From Bacillota bacterium (GTDB taxonomy: Bacteria > Bacillota > Clostridia > Christensenellales > Aristaeellaceae), in assembly GCA_023425025.1 (NCBI GenBank), contig JAFADG010000016.1, forward strand, positions 1-64,000: a DNA stretch of 64,000 nucleotides. Reading direction: 5' to 3'. Position numbers and translations under genes: made by a program. Shown one piece after another: positions 1-8,426 of this stretch; positions within the stretch are counted from its first letter, which is position 1; every line of letters begins with the position of its first letter. Below the pieces are notes generated by a model that saw only the letters and a program-made list of their open reading frames with translations, ran no database searches and was not told the origin of the DNA.

Positions 1-22
1 TGACTGCGGCTGTCCAAAATAT

Positions 23-56
23 GAAGAGGATCGCCCTCTTCCTTCGCCCCTTTTTT
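23..56 (+). terminator. Hairpin followed by a T-run
   Basis: A 7-bp stem (GAAGAGG/CCTCTTC) with a 5-nt loop is followed about 10 nt later by six T residues on the plus strand. It would end a plus-strand transcript entering from outside the window. Confidence 0.45.
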
Positions 57-85
57 GCTTATTCTTTCCTCATAAACGTCTAAAC

Positions 86-151
86 CCCTGCTACTTAAAA
101 AATAGCAGGGCTTTGTCAGGGGTCTGAGGGCTTCTTTTTCAAAAGAAGCCC
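86..151 (-). terminator. Two inverted repeats downstream of ftsK
   Basis: Two palindromes lie just past the ftsK stop: CCCTGCTA/TAGCAGGG at 86-110, and an 11-bp stem with a 2-nt loop at 128-151. They are placed to end the minus-strand ftsK transcript. Neither has a clean T-tail on that strand, so terminator function is inferred from position. Confidence 0.4.
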
Positions 152-177
152 TTCCCGTAATTATTCACATAAACTTC

Positions 178-2856
178 TCACCCAAAATCCATCCGGTCGA
201 ATTCTTCCTGGGAGATGAGAACCTTTCTGGGCTTGGCGCCGGCGGCCTGGCTGATGATGCCGCGCTTTGTCATTTCATCGATCAGGCGGCCCGCCCGGGC
301 GTAACCGATGCGCATTTTGCGCTGCAGCATGGAAATGGAGGTTTGCCCTTCCTGTATGGCCATTTCAATGGCCTGGGACAAGAGCTCGTCCAGGGAATCC
401 CCATCGTCGCCGGTAGCATCCGCCGCGTCGGGCGCCATGCCGGAGGGGGAATTGGTTTGGTCCAGCACCTCCTGGACGTTGGGATCGTAATCCGGGGTGG
501 AATGGGCGCGTATGAAATCGGTGACCTTCATCACCTCATCGTCGGATACAAAGGAGCCCTGCACGCGCAGCGGCGCCAGCGCGCCGGCCGGCGCGTAGAG
601 CATGTCGCCCTTGCCCAGCAGCTTTTCGGCCCCGGCCCGCTCCATGATGGTTCGGGCGTCAATGGAGGAGGCCACGGCGAAGGCGATGCGGGAGGGCAGG
701 TTATTCTTGATCAGGCCCGTAATGACGTCCACTGAGGGCCGCTGGGTGGCCACCACCAGGTGGATGCCGGCGGCGCGGGCCAACTGCGCGATGCGGCAGA
801 TGGATTCTTCCACCTCCCGCTTGCTGGCCATCATCAGGTCCGCCAATTCATCGATGATGATGACGATGCGGGGCATGGCTTCCTCGCCTTCCATCAGGGC
901 GGCGTTGTAGCCGGTGATGCCGCGTACGTTGCGCTCCTTGAAGCGCTGGTAGCGGTCCATCATTTCCTGCACGGCCCAGGTCAGCGCGCCGGAAGCCTTG
1001 TGCGGGTCGCTGACAACGGGGGTTAAAAGGTGGGGGATGCCGTTGTAGCACTGCAACTCGACCACTTTGGGGTCTATGAGAAGCATGCGCACCTGCTTGG
1101 GCGAGGTGCGGAACAGCAGGCTGCAAATGATGCTGTTGATGCATACCGATTTGCCGCTGCCGGTGGCGCCGGCGATCAAAAGATGCGGCATTTTGCCCAG
1201 GTCGCAAATGATGGGCGCGCCGGCGATATCCTTGCCCAGGGCGACGGCCAGGGGCGAATCGTCCCGGTTCATTTCTTCGCTTTCCAGCACTTCACGCAAA
1301 GAAACGCTGATGATCTCCCGGTTGGGCACCTCCACGCCCACCAGCGCCTTGTTGGGGATGGGCGCCTCGATGCGCACGCCGCCGGCGGCCAGGTTCATGG
1401 CGATGGTATCGGTAAGGTTGGCAATGCGCTTGACGTTGATGCCGGAGGCCAGCTCCAGTTCAAACCTGGTCACGGTGGGGCCGTGGGTCACGTGCTTTAC
1501 CTGGGCGCTGATGCCAAAGCTCAGCAGCGTTTCCTCCAGCACCTGGGCCCGCTGCTGGTCCTCCAGCCGGGTATCCGTCTGGGCCCGGCGGGCCATTTTC
1601 AGCATATCCAGGGTTGGGTAGGCGTAGGGGGGCGGAAGCTGCATCTGCAACTGCTGGGCCTTTTTCGGCTTGGCGGGCGGCAGCTTCAGATCGGGCTCGT
1701 CCATGCGCGTGCCGCTCATGCGCTGGGGCTCCTGTATCGCCGGCGCTTTCACAGACGGAAATTCGGGGGCCTTTTGCGGAGCAGCCTGGCTTTGGCTGCC
1801 TTGGCTTGGGAAGCGGATGGGCTTTAATATGCTGCGGCTGGAGTCCAACTCACGTACGGTGTCCGGATCCTCCTCCCAGGGCAGGTCGTCCCGCGGGGCG
1901 GAGGGCGGGGGAGCGGCCGGCGCCTTGCGGCCCCGTGCCCGCTTCATGGCCCCGGCCACGTCCATGGGCGCGCTGAGCGCGTCATCCATAGGCGCGATGG
2001 TCTCGTCATACAATTCCGGCCCGCGGAACATGGGGCCGGAGGTGGGCACGGGCTGCATCTGCATGGGCGGCGACTGGTTTCCCCTGCGGGCATAGGCGGG
2101 TTGGGTCCGCTGCTGCGCCTGCATCGCGGCCTGGCGCTGGGCTTCCTGCTGACGCCACACTTCCTCCTCCTGCTGGCGGAGCGCGGTCTCCTGGGCCTTT
2201 ATCTCCCGCCGCTCCTGGCTTCGCTCGCGGATATTGTAGGCCATGGCCCGCACATCCAGCCTGGAAAGCAAAATCAAAAGCCCCAGTATGGCAATGCCCA
2301 GCAGCCCCACGCCGACCTCGATGCCAAGGCCCACATACAAGGGCCAGGCCAGCAGCATGCCCAGCGCGCCGCCGCTTTCGCCCCTTGGGCTGCACAGCGC
2401 ATAGGCGCGGGCCATATAGGACAAAAAGCCGCCGGCATCCTGATCCATGGCCCGGTCGTTGGCAACGCGGATATATTCCATGAGAGAATATTCAACGTAG
2501 GGTCCCTGGTTGTCGGGGTGGTGGGATACCAGCACGATCAGCGCCAGCATGCACAGGTAAATGGAAAAGGAGAGCACGATGGCGCGCGCCTTCATTTTTT
2601 TGCGGGCGGAAAAGGCCACCAGCCCGCCGGCCCATACGAGAAAGCCGGGCAGCAAAAGGCAAAGCCCGCCGGCCAGACCCTGGACGACGGGACGGGTATA
2701 TTGAAAGATCACGCTGTCCATGTCCGTAACCACGGACACAAGGGCCAAGGCGCCCACCGCAATGAGCACAATGCCCAGAATGGTACGCAAAAGCAGTGCC
2801 TCGGAGGAATAGACCGGGGCCTTTTTCTTGGCGGGCGCTTTCTTTTGCTTTTGCAT
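178..2856 (-). CDS. ftsK: DNA translocase FtsK/SpoIIIE
   Basis: This 892-aa septal DNA pump moves chromosomal DNA across the division or sporulation septum. The N-terminus carries about four membrane segments (roughly residues 25-200). A long Pro/Gln-rich linker (about 210-430) follows, then the RecA-like motor with Walker A GATGSGKS at residues 563-570 and Walker B around IVIIIDELADL near 660-672. A C-terminal winged-helix gamma domain (last ~65 residues, SISMLQRKMRIGYARAGRLI) would read polar DNA motifs. The start has a GGAGG ribosome site 6 nt upstream. Length and domain order are normal. From sequence alone it cannot be assigned to vegetative FtsK or sporulation SpoIIIE. Confidence 0.96.
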   Translation of the reverse strand: MQKQKKAPAKKKAPVYSSEALLLRTILGIVLIAVGALALVSVVTDMDSVIFQYTRPVVQGLAGGLCLLLPGFLVWAGGLVAFSARKKMKARAIVLSFSIYLCMLALIVLVSHHPDNQGPYVEYSLMEYIRVANDRAMDQDAGGFLSYMARAYALCSPRGESGGALGMLLAWPLYVGLGIEVGVGLLGIAILGLLILLSRLDVRAMAYNIRERSQERREIKAQETALRQQEEEVWRQQEAQRQAAMQAQQRTQPAYARRGNQSPPMQMQPVPTSGPMFRGPELYDETIAPMDDALSAPMDVAGAMKRARGRKAPAAPPPSAPRDDLPWEEDPDTVRELDSSRSILKPIRFPSQGSQSQAAPQKAPEFPSVKAPAIQEPQRMSGTRMDEPDLKLPPAKPKKAQQLQMQLPPPYAYPTLDMLKMARRAQTDTRLEDQQRAQVLEETLLSFGISAQVKHVTHGPTVTRFELELASGINVKRIANLTDTIAMNLAAGGVRIEAPIPNKALVGVEVPNREIISVSLREVLESEEMNRDDSPLAVALGKDIAGAPIICDLGKMPHLLIAGATGSGKSVCINSIICSLLFRTSPKQVRMLLIDPKVVELQCYNGIPHLLTPVVSDPHKASGALTWAVQEMMDRYQRFKERNVRGITGYNAALMEGEEAMPRIVIIIDELADLMMASKREVEESICRIAQLARAAGIHLVVATQRPSVDVITGLIKNNLPSRIAFAVASSIDARTIMERAGAEKLLGKGDMLYAPAGALAPLRVQGSFVSDDEVMKVTDFIRAHSTPDYDPNVQEVLDQTNSPSGMAPDAADATGDDGDSLDELLSQAIEMAIQEGQTSISMLQRKMRIGYARAGRLIDEMTKRGIISQAAGAKPRKVLISQEEFDRMDFG

Positions 2857-2895
2857 TCTTTCCTCCGGGATGTTCTGGGGAGTTTTACAATCGAA

Positions 2896-4068
2896 TTATC
2901 TAAAAATTTGAACGCTTGTCAGCACGCCGGTCTCGTCGGCATGCAGGCGCAGCGTGTTCTGGCCAAAGGTGTAATAGTCGCTGGTACCGGCCGGCAAGCG
3001 GTAATCGGAGGCCGTAAAGTCGTCCAGCTCCGCGGTGCTTTCCGGCTGACCCAGGGCTTCGCGCCACTCCTGGATGGTGGTCATCCCTGTGCGGATGCCG
3101 TACAGGTTGACCCGGTCGGCCCGGATGCCCAGCACCTGGTTGGCATCGTATGATTCGGTGAGCGCGTCGGTCAAAAGCCAGATGCTGCGGAATTCGGGGG
3201 CCTCCACCTCAAAGAAGCGGCCGCCGGGATAATAATCCGGTTCCACCAGCAAACGGTACTGGTTCAGCCTGTCCATAAGGCGCTCGCCGAGCTTCGCGCC
3301 GATGCCGGGCAGGTACCCTTCCGAAACGGCGCTGCCGACATTGGAAGCGGTGCTGCCCGTTATCAGCAGATGATCTCCCGCGCCGAGCAGCGAAAGCGCG
3401 CTGCCTTCCGTAAGGTTCAGGTATTCCGCCAATTCATAGTAGCCAAACGAGCAGCCGCCGCTGTAGCCCGAGAGCATGGAGAACTGGCTCTGCGGATAAT
3501 AGAAGGTGATGTAATCGGGCGTCAGGTAGAAATTGTCCCTGGGAATGGGCGTCAGGGAATCGTTTTCCATGTAGCCGGAAAGATAGGGCTGAACCTCTTC
3601 CTCCAGTTTTTGCTCCATCAGCGAAAAAGCGCCGTCCGCATCGCTGAACACATCGCCGGCGGTGAGCTGCTTGCCGGTGGAAAGGTCAAAAACCAGGGCG
3701 GTATACGTTTGCCCCATCCGGCCGTTTGCCATCTCGCCCAGGGCGGAGACGGCCACGGAGAAAATGCTGCCTGTCAGCGAGGATTCATACGTAACCGTCA
3801 GGCCCCAGCCGCCGTCGGTGAGGCGATTCAGCGTATCCAGCCTTGATTGTATCTGCGCCTTATCGAAAATCACCTTGTTCACGGCATCCATGACGCTTGT
3901 GTTGGAAAGTCCCTGCAAAACGGGATAGGTCACGCTGCCATACGCGTTGTCCGCCTTCACGGGCACAACCTGCGCGTTGTTTGATGCCGGTGCTTCCGCC
4001 AGCGCGTTTATGCTCAATAGCAGCATAATGGAAAGCAGCAAACCTATGCCGCGGTATATGCGTTTCAT
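2896..4068 (-). CDS. Secreted DUF3298/RsiV-like protein
   Basis: A 390-aa exported protein with a clear signal peptide (residues 1 to about 25, ending ALAEA). The central part has the pattern LVFDLSTGKQLTAGDVF, typical of DUF3298 domains, which occur in extracytoplasmic proteins such as the anti-sigma factor RsiV. The middle transmembrane helix and cytoplasmic anti-sigma part of RsiV are absent, so this is a purely extracellular version of unknown function. An AAAGGAGGTG ribosome site precedes the ATG. It lies 39 bp upstream of ftsK on the same strand and may share its transcript. Confidence 0.7.
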   Translation of the reverse strand: MKRIYRGIGLLLSIMLLLSINALAEAPASNNAQVVPVKADNAYGSVTYPVLQGLSNTSVMDAVNKVIFDKAQIQSRLDTLNRLTDGGWGLTVTYESSLTGSIFSVAVSALGEMANGRMGQTYTALVFDLSTGKQLTAGDVFSDADGAFSLMEQKLEEEVQPYLSGYMENDSLTPIPRDNFYLTPDYITFYYPQSQFSMLSGYSGGCSFGYYELAEYLNLTEGSALSLLGAGDHLLITGSTASNVGSAVSEGYLPGIGAKLGERLMDRLNQYRLLVEPDYYPGGRFFEVEAPEFRSIWLLTDALTESYDANQVLGIRADRVNLYGIRTGMTTIQEWREALGQPESTAELDDFTASDYRLPAGTSDYYTFGQNTLRLHADETGVLTSVQIFR

Positions 4069-4233
4069 GACCGCACCTCCTTTGTTAGAACTTTATTTTA
4101 CAACATTTGGCCCCCTTTCGCAAGGTTTGCGGGCATGGAGTATGTTGCCAACTGCATCCAAATATAGTACACTGGGTGCAAAATGAAGGGTAATTTCGCC
4201 AAACAAACAGTTGAATGTCAAGGAGAAAAGCAT

Positions 4234-4782
4234 ATGTACACATTTCGCTACCAGGTTACGGAGGATGACTATTTTCAGTACAATCTTTACCATTGTTACA
4301 GCATTTCCACGTACCGCAACAGGCTTATGCTGCAAAAGTACCTGACTGCTCTTCTTTTGGTGATATGCGGCATCATGTACAGTTCTTCCTCTTTCGATTA
4401 TCCGGTCATCGGTTATGCCGTATTCGGCGTTTTTGTCATCCTCTGGCTGGTATTTTTCAGGCAGATCGTTATTATCAGGCAGATCCGGAAAAGTATCGAA
4501 GTGATGCGGAAGACTGGGAAAGTACCCTTTGACAAAGAAGTCACCATGATCTTTGATGAAGAGAAGATCAGATCCGAGGCGGATGACGCGCAAATGAGCG
4601 CCCCTTATTCGTCCATTGAGAAAATCGTCACGGGGGAAAACGCTCTGTTTTTGTACAAGTGGGCCATCGAAGCATATGTCCTCCCCTACCGGGCGTTTTC
4701 CGGCGAGGAGGAGAAGGAGGCGTTTTTGCGCTTTCTTGCGCAAAAGACCAACGCCGCGGTCATCCCCGGCGTCACGAAATGA
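4234..4782 (+). CDS. YcxB-like membrane protein
   Basis: About 182 aa. Two hydrophobic helices (about residues 35-80) are flanked by an N-terminal segment with the pattern YTFRYQVTEDDYFQYN and a C-terminal beta-rich part (YSSIEKIVTGENALFLY...). This is the layout of the YcxB-like family, whose biochemical role is unknown. I chose the internal ATG because AAGGAGAAAAG ends 3 nt before it, while an upstream in-frame ATG at 4183 has no ribosome site. It is divergent from the secreted gene at 2896-4068. Confidence 0.7.
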   Translation: MYTFRYQVTEDDYFQYNLYHCYSISTYRNRLMLQKYLTALLLVICGIMYSSSSFDYPVIGYAVFGVFVILWLVFFRQIVIIRQIRKSIEVMRKTGKVPFDKEVTMIFDEEKIRSEADDAQMSAPYSSIEKIVTGENALFLYKWAIEAYVLPYRAFSGEEEKEAFLRFLAQKTNAAVIPGVTK

Positions 4783-4821
4783 AACAGGACGAAAGCCTTT
4801 TGCAACACTAAGCTCCGGGCG

Positions 4822-4850
4822 TTGTCAACCGGGGTAAAATCTGATATACT
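4822..4850 (+). promoter_or_regulatory. Sigma-A type promoter of the gls24 operon
   Basis: TTGTCA, a 17-nt spacer and TATACT lie 30 nt upstream of the Gls24 start codon. This is the only good sigma-A match seen at the head of the long plus-strand gene run, so it probably drives much of it. Confidence 0.65.
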
Positions 4851-4880
4851 AAACCGTAACCGCAAGGAGGTGCGTTTGGT

Positions 4881-5588
4881 ATGCCTTCAAAGAAAGACAA
4901 TCTTCCCCTGAACGTGGAAAAAGATATCGAGACTACTGGCCCGGGTACCATTACATACGCCAATGAGGTCATCGCCATCATCGCAGGGGTTGCGACCAGC
5001 GAGGTGGAAGGCATTGCCGGCATGAGCACCAGCGGCGGCTTTCCCGACATATTGGGCCGCAACCGCAACATTACCAAGGGCGTGAAGGTGGAACTGGGCA
5101 CCGAGGAAACGTCGGTGGACCTGTACATTATCGTGGAATACGGCACGCCCATTCAAAAGGCTGCCCACGATGCCCAGGAAAATGTGCGCAAGGCCATCGA
5201 GTCCATGACCGGGCTTCGGGTCGTGCGGGTGGATGTGCACGTGCAGGGCGTGAGCTTTGAAAAGGAAAACAAGGCGCTGGAAAAGGGCATGCAGAGCGCG
5301 GCCTTGGCCAGCGGCGAAACATTCCAGAAAGTCGCCGGCCAGAAGATGGCCGAGCAGGAAGCGGCGCCCGTGCCCCCCGCCAAGGTGGAACTGGTGGAGG
5401 AAGAGGAAAGCCGCAGCATCCAGGAGCCGGAGGACGAGGCGGACGCGTTGGCCGAGGAGCTGGACAAGGAACTGGAGAAGGAACTGGGCGAAGACGACGC
5501 GTTGGAAACAGAAGCGGAAGAGGAAGCCGCGGAAGCAGCTGCCCAAGAAGAAGCCGAAGAAACAAAACCGGAAGAAGAAAAGGAATAA
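4881..5588 (+). CDS. Asp23/Gls24 family envelope stress protein
   Basis: A 235-aa protein. Residues about 20-125 form the Asp23/Gls24 domain (NEVIAIIAGVATSEVEGIAG, then VDLYIIVEYGTPI and VRVDVHVQGVSF). These proteins coat the cytoplasmic face of the membrane and are anchored by AmaP, encoded next. The family is usually 110-150 aa. Here a very acidic Glu-rich tail of about 75 residues is added, ending in ETKPEEEKE. Start: GGAGG nine bases before the ATG. First gene of the long housekeeping transcript. Confidence 0.9.
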   Translation: MPSKKDNLPLNVEKDIETTGPGTITYANEVIAIIAGVATSEVEGIAGMSTSGGFPDILGRNRNITKGVKVELGTEETSVDLYIIVEYGTPIQKAAHDAQENVRKAIESMTGLRVVRVDVHVQGVSFEKENKALEKGMQSAALASGETFQKVAGQKMAEQEAAPVPPAKVELVEEEESRSIQEPEDEADALAEELDKELEKELGEDDALETEAEEEAAEAAAQEEAEETKPEEEKE

Positions 5589-5597
5589 CGCCAGTAT

Positions 5598-5632
5598 GCC
5601 GGCAGGCTGATCCTGCCGGTGGCTTTTGTTTT
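5598..5632 (+). terminator. Intercistronic hairpin with T-rich tail
   Basis: GCCGGCAGG and CCTGCCGGTGGC form a strong stem followed by TTTTGTTTT between gls24 and amaP. It could partly terminate transcription, giving more Gls24 than AmaP, which fits a coat protein and its anchor. Confidence 0.55.
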
Positions 5633-5668
5633 CCACGGACAGGTTTCTATAAGGGGAGGTGTGCCTTG

Positions 5669-6760
5669 ATGAAGCTTCGTTTCTGGGACCGCCTTTTATC
5701 GGCGTTGGAAGGGCTTTTGCTGGTCGCGACAGGCCTTGTGTTTTTTCTGTGGGCTGCCAAGGGCATCCCCGCAGCCTGGCTGGAGGTTTTGCAGGCCGAG
5801 GACGTCAACCGTGTCCTGTTCTTTTCGGCGCTGGGCGCGGGTGCGCTTTTGATGCTGCTGGGCATACACAGCCTGTCCATCCTGTTTAGGCGCAAGCGGA
5901 AAAAGGGCTTCGTGGTGCAGAAGACCGAGCACGGCGAATTGAGCATCTCCATACACGCCATGGAAAACCTGGTGCAAAAGTGCATTGACAAGCATCAGGA
6001 ATTGACGCTGGTCTCAAACCGCATCGCCAACACCCGGGACGGCGTGGTGGTAGACCTGCGCATCGGCCTGGCCAACGGCGTCAGCATTCCGCTGGTGGTA
6101 AGCACGCTGCAAAAGCAGATCAAGCAGTATATTACCTCCTGTTCCGGGATCGATGTCAAGGAAGTCAAGGTGGAAGTGGAAACCGCCAACATCAAGTCGG
6201 AGGGCGGTCCCTACACCGTGCCGGAAACACTGATACAAGGCGGCGCAAAGCCTCAAGAGCAAAGCCAGCCAAGGCCCGCGCTCCAGCCGCCGCAGCCCCA
6301 ATACCAACCGCCGCCTCTGCCGCCCCAGCCGCAATACCAGCAGCCACCCCAGCAGGCGGCAGCGCCGGCGCCGCAGCCGGTGAAGCAAGCGCCCCCGCCA
6401 ACTCCGCAGGCGGCCCCACAGGCAAAGCCTGCCGAGCCCAAGCGCGAAGCTCCGCCGGCTCCGCCGGTGCAGTACCATCCGCCTCAAAAAGAGCGCCAGC
6501 AGGTATACAAGGTTCCGGCGGATTTGAAAGGCCCTGTTTTCCCAAGCGCGCCATCGGAAACCCCGGAGAAAAAGCGGCCGCTGCACCAGCGCCTGTTCGG
6601 GCATAAGGAGCAGCCGGCCATCGTGCCGGTCCCCCCGGAGATGACGAAAAAGGCGGAGCTCCACGGTCTGAAAGAGGAGCCTGTTTCACGCAAAGAGGAG
6701 CCTGCCGCCATAGACGAAGCTGCCGACGCCAGGGAGGAATCAAACCATGAAGAACATTGA
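5669..6760 (+). CDS. amaP: Alkaline shock response membrane anchor protein AmaP
   Basis: A 363-aa protein with two N-terminal membrane helices (about residues 8-30 and 45-68), a basic stretch (RRKRKKG) and an Asp23-like domain (about 75-190) that would dock the neighbouring Gls24 protein. AmaP proteins are usually near 180-200 aa. This one continues with about 170 residues rich in Pro, Gln and Ala and then a charged tail. The ATG at 5669 follows GGGGAGG; a TTG directly before it is less likely. It overlaps the next gene by 14 bp. Confidence 0.88.
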   Translation: MKLRFWDRLLSALEGLLLVATGLVFFLWAAKGIPAAWLEVLQAEDVNRVLFFSALGAGALLMLLGIHSLSILFRRKRKKGFVVQKTEHGELSISIHAMENLVQKCIDKHQELTLVSNRIANTRDGVVVDLRIGLANGVSIPLVVSTLQKQIKQYITSCSGIDVKEVKVEVETANIKSEGGPYTVPETLIQGGAKPQEQSQPRPALQPPQPQYQPPPLPPQPQYQQPPQQAAAPAPQPVKQAPPPTPQAAPQAKPAEPKREAPPAPPVQYHPPQKERQQVYKVPADLKGPVFPSAPSETPEKKRPLHQRLFGHKEQPAIVPVPPEMTKKAELHGLKEEPVSRKEEPAAIDEAADAREESNHEEH

Positions 6761-6986
6761 GGAGCTTCTCAGGGAGCTGATGAAGCCCGGCACGCCGCAG
6801 TACGGCCTGGTCTGGGGCGTCGTGTTCGTGCTGCTGGCCATCCTGCTTTTGACCATTGGGTTCTGGAAGACGCTGTTTCTGGTATTTTTGTTTCTCCTGG
6901 GCCTGTTTGTCGGCGCGGTCAAGGACAAGGAAGCATTTTTGAAAAATTTCATCAACAAAATCTTTCCTCCCCGGCATGACGGCTGA
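6747..6986 (+). CDS. DUF2273 small membrane protein
   Basis: A 79-aa protein with two adjacent hydrophobic helices (about residues 22-60) ending in a short basic tail. DUF2273 proteins are regularly encoded with Gls24 and AmaP and are thought to help organise the membrane-associated Asp23-type layer. The start overlaps the end of amaP, and its own end lies 28 bp before nusB, so translation is probably coupled. Confidence 0.82.
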   Translation: MKNIEELLRELMKPGTPQYGLVWGVVFVLLAILLLTIGFWKTLFLVFLFLLGLFVGAVKDKEAFLKNFINKIFPPRHDG

Positions 6987-7014
6987 AGGAAAAAACGGAA
7001 CGGAGTGCAAATTT

Positions 7015-7449
7015 ATGGCGCGTACCACCGCACGGGCGGCGGCGATGCAAATGGTATACGAGCGGCTGCTGGGCGGCCAGGGCGGCGGTGAAACGCTGGA
7101 GCTGGTGTACGAGCATTTGGCCGAGGGCAAGGACACCAAGCCCTCCGCCGATGATCAGGCGTATATTGACGATGTGCTGCAGGGGATTTACGCGCATCAG
7201 GATGAGATCGACGAAAGCATACAGGAGTTCAGCGTGGATTGGACGCTGGACCGCATGGCCAAGGTGGATTTGACCATTTTGCGCCTGGCCGCCTATGAGA
7301 TTCTCTTCCGCCGTGATGTGCCCGGCAGCGTCGCCATCAACGAGGCGGTGGAACTGGCCGGCAAATATTCCGATCCCGCAGGCGGGCGCTTTATCAACGG
7401 CGTTCTGGGCTCCCTATTACGCAAAAAAGAGGCGGCGGAGCGCAAGTGA
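7015..7449 (+). CDS. nusB: Transcription antitermination factor NusB
   Basis: A 144-aa all-helical RNA-binding protein that, with NusE (S10), binds boxA and supports rRNA antitermination. Typical signatures are ARTTARAAAMQMVYE at the start, DRMAKVDLTILRLAAYEI in the middle, and PGSVAINEAVELAGKYSD near the end. I placed the start at ATG 7015, preceded by CGGAG; a reading frame open further upstream would overlap the previous gene. The stop codon overlaps the GTG of the next gene. Confidence 0.94.
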   Translation: MARTTARAAAMQMVYERLLGGQGGGETLELVYEHLAEGKDTKPSADDQAYIDDVLQGIYAHQDEIDESIQEFSVDWTLDRMAKVDLTILRLAAYEILFRRDVPGSVAINEAVELAGKYSDPAGGRFINGVLGSLLRKKEAAERK

Positions 7450-8426
7450 AAGCCATTATCGGGCTGGATACAAGCTGCTATACCACGTCTGTGGCGGCGG
7501 TGGATGAGCTGGGGCGCGTGATCGCCAGCATCCGCAAGCTGCTGCCGGTGCCCATGGGCCAGCGGGGCCTTCGGCAAAGCGACGCGGTTTTCACCCATGT
7601 AAGGCAGCTGCCCGGGCTTTTGGAAGAGCTTTCGCAGGCTGTCCGCGGATATGAGATTGCCGCCGTCTGCGCTTCCCAAGCGCCCAGGGACACGGAAGAT
7701 TCCTATATGCCTGTGTTTTTAGCAGGGGATGCGCAGGGGCGCGGCCTGGCCGCCCTTTTGAACATCCCCTGTTTTGCAACCAACCACCAAATGGGCCACG
7801 TGCGGGCCGCCATGGTGGATTCGGGGCTGAACGCGGAAAACTTTCTGGCGGTGCACCTGTCGGGGGGCACCACCGAGGTGCTGGCGGTCCATGGGCAAAA
7901 GCTTGATTTGATCGGCGGCACGCTGGACCTTCACGCCGGGCAGCTGGTGGACAGGGTGGGGGTTTTGCTGAATCTGTCTTTCCCCTGCGGGCCTTATCTG
8001 GAAGAACTGGCGGTAAAGGGCCATGCCCAAAGCATTTTGAAGGTCAGCATGGCGGATCACGACCTGCACTGCCACTTGTCCGGCGCGGAAACCCGCGCGG
8101 CGCTGCTGATCAGAAACGGGGAATGCAGCCAGGAGGATATCGCGGCGGAGGTGTACGACTTTCTGGCCCGCACCGTGGCGCGGCTGATTGCAGGCGCCGG
8201 CCGGGCAGCGGGCATGGACAAGGCGCTGGTGGCCGGCGGCGTCGCCTCCTCGGCGCTGTTTCGGAAGCTGTTGCTTGCAAGGCTTGATAAGCTTGGCCAT
8301 GGCATGAAGGCGTACTTCGGCCAGCCGGCCTACTCCGGCGACAACGCCGTAGGCGTTGCGCTGATAGGCCTGGAACAATACAAAAGATTTGGAAAGGGTG
8401 ACGCAAATGGCGGCGCAGCTGATTGA
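7446..8426 (+). CDS. M22/TsaD-like (Kae1/YgjD fold) protein
   Basis: A 326-aa ASKHA-fold protein related to TsaD, the enzyme that transfers the threonylcarbamoyl group to tRNA A37. Visible features are GLDTSCYTTSVA at the N-terminus (phosphate loop), NHQMGHVRAA (the HxxxH metal site), LSGGTTEVL, and VAGGVASSALFRKLL. The HxxxH site and glycine loops are kept, but flanking sequence differs clearly from canonical TsaD (for example SGGTTE rather than SGGHTE). It is better called a paralogue whose substrate is unknown. The GTG start overlaps the nusB stop, and its end overlaps folD. Confidence 0.75.
   Translation: MKAIIGLDTSCYTTSVAAVDELGRVIASIRKLLPVPMGQRGLRQSDAVFTHVRQLPGLLEELSQAVRGYEIAAVCASQAPRDTEDSYMPVFLAGDAQGRGLAALLNIPCFATNHQMGHVRAAMVDSGLNAENFLAVHLSGGTTEVLAVHGQKLDLIGGTLDLHAGQLVDRVGVLLNLSFPCGPYLEELAVKGHAQSILKVSMADHDLHCHLSGAETRAALLIRNGECSQEDIAAEVYDFLARTVARLIAGAGRAAGMDKALVAGGVASSALFRKLLLARLDKLGHGMKAYFGQPAYSGDNAVGVALIGLEQYKRFGKGDANGGAAD

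Noticed and set aside
1030..1827. Long plus-strand reading frame inside ftsK
   Set aside because: Antisense shadow of the FtsK motor domain; composition is biased and no ribosome site or family pattern is seen. Long frames opposite folD-xseA (8110-9285), xseB-ispA (10327-12024) and thiI (14045-15241) were rejected for the same reason.
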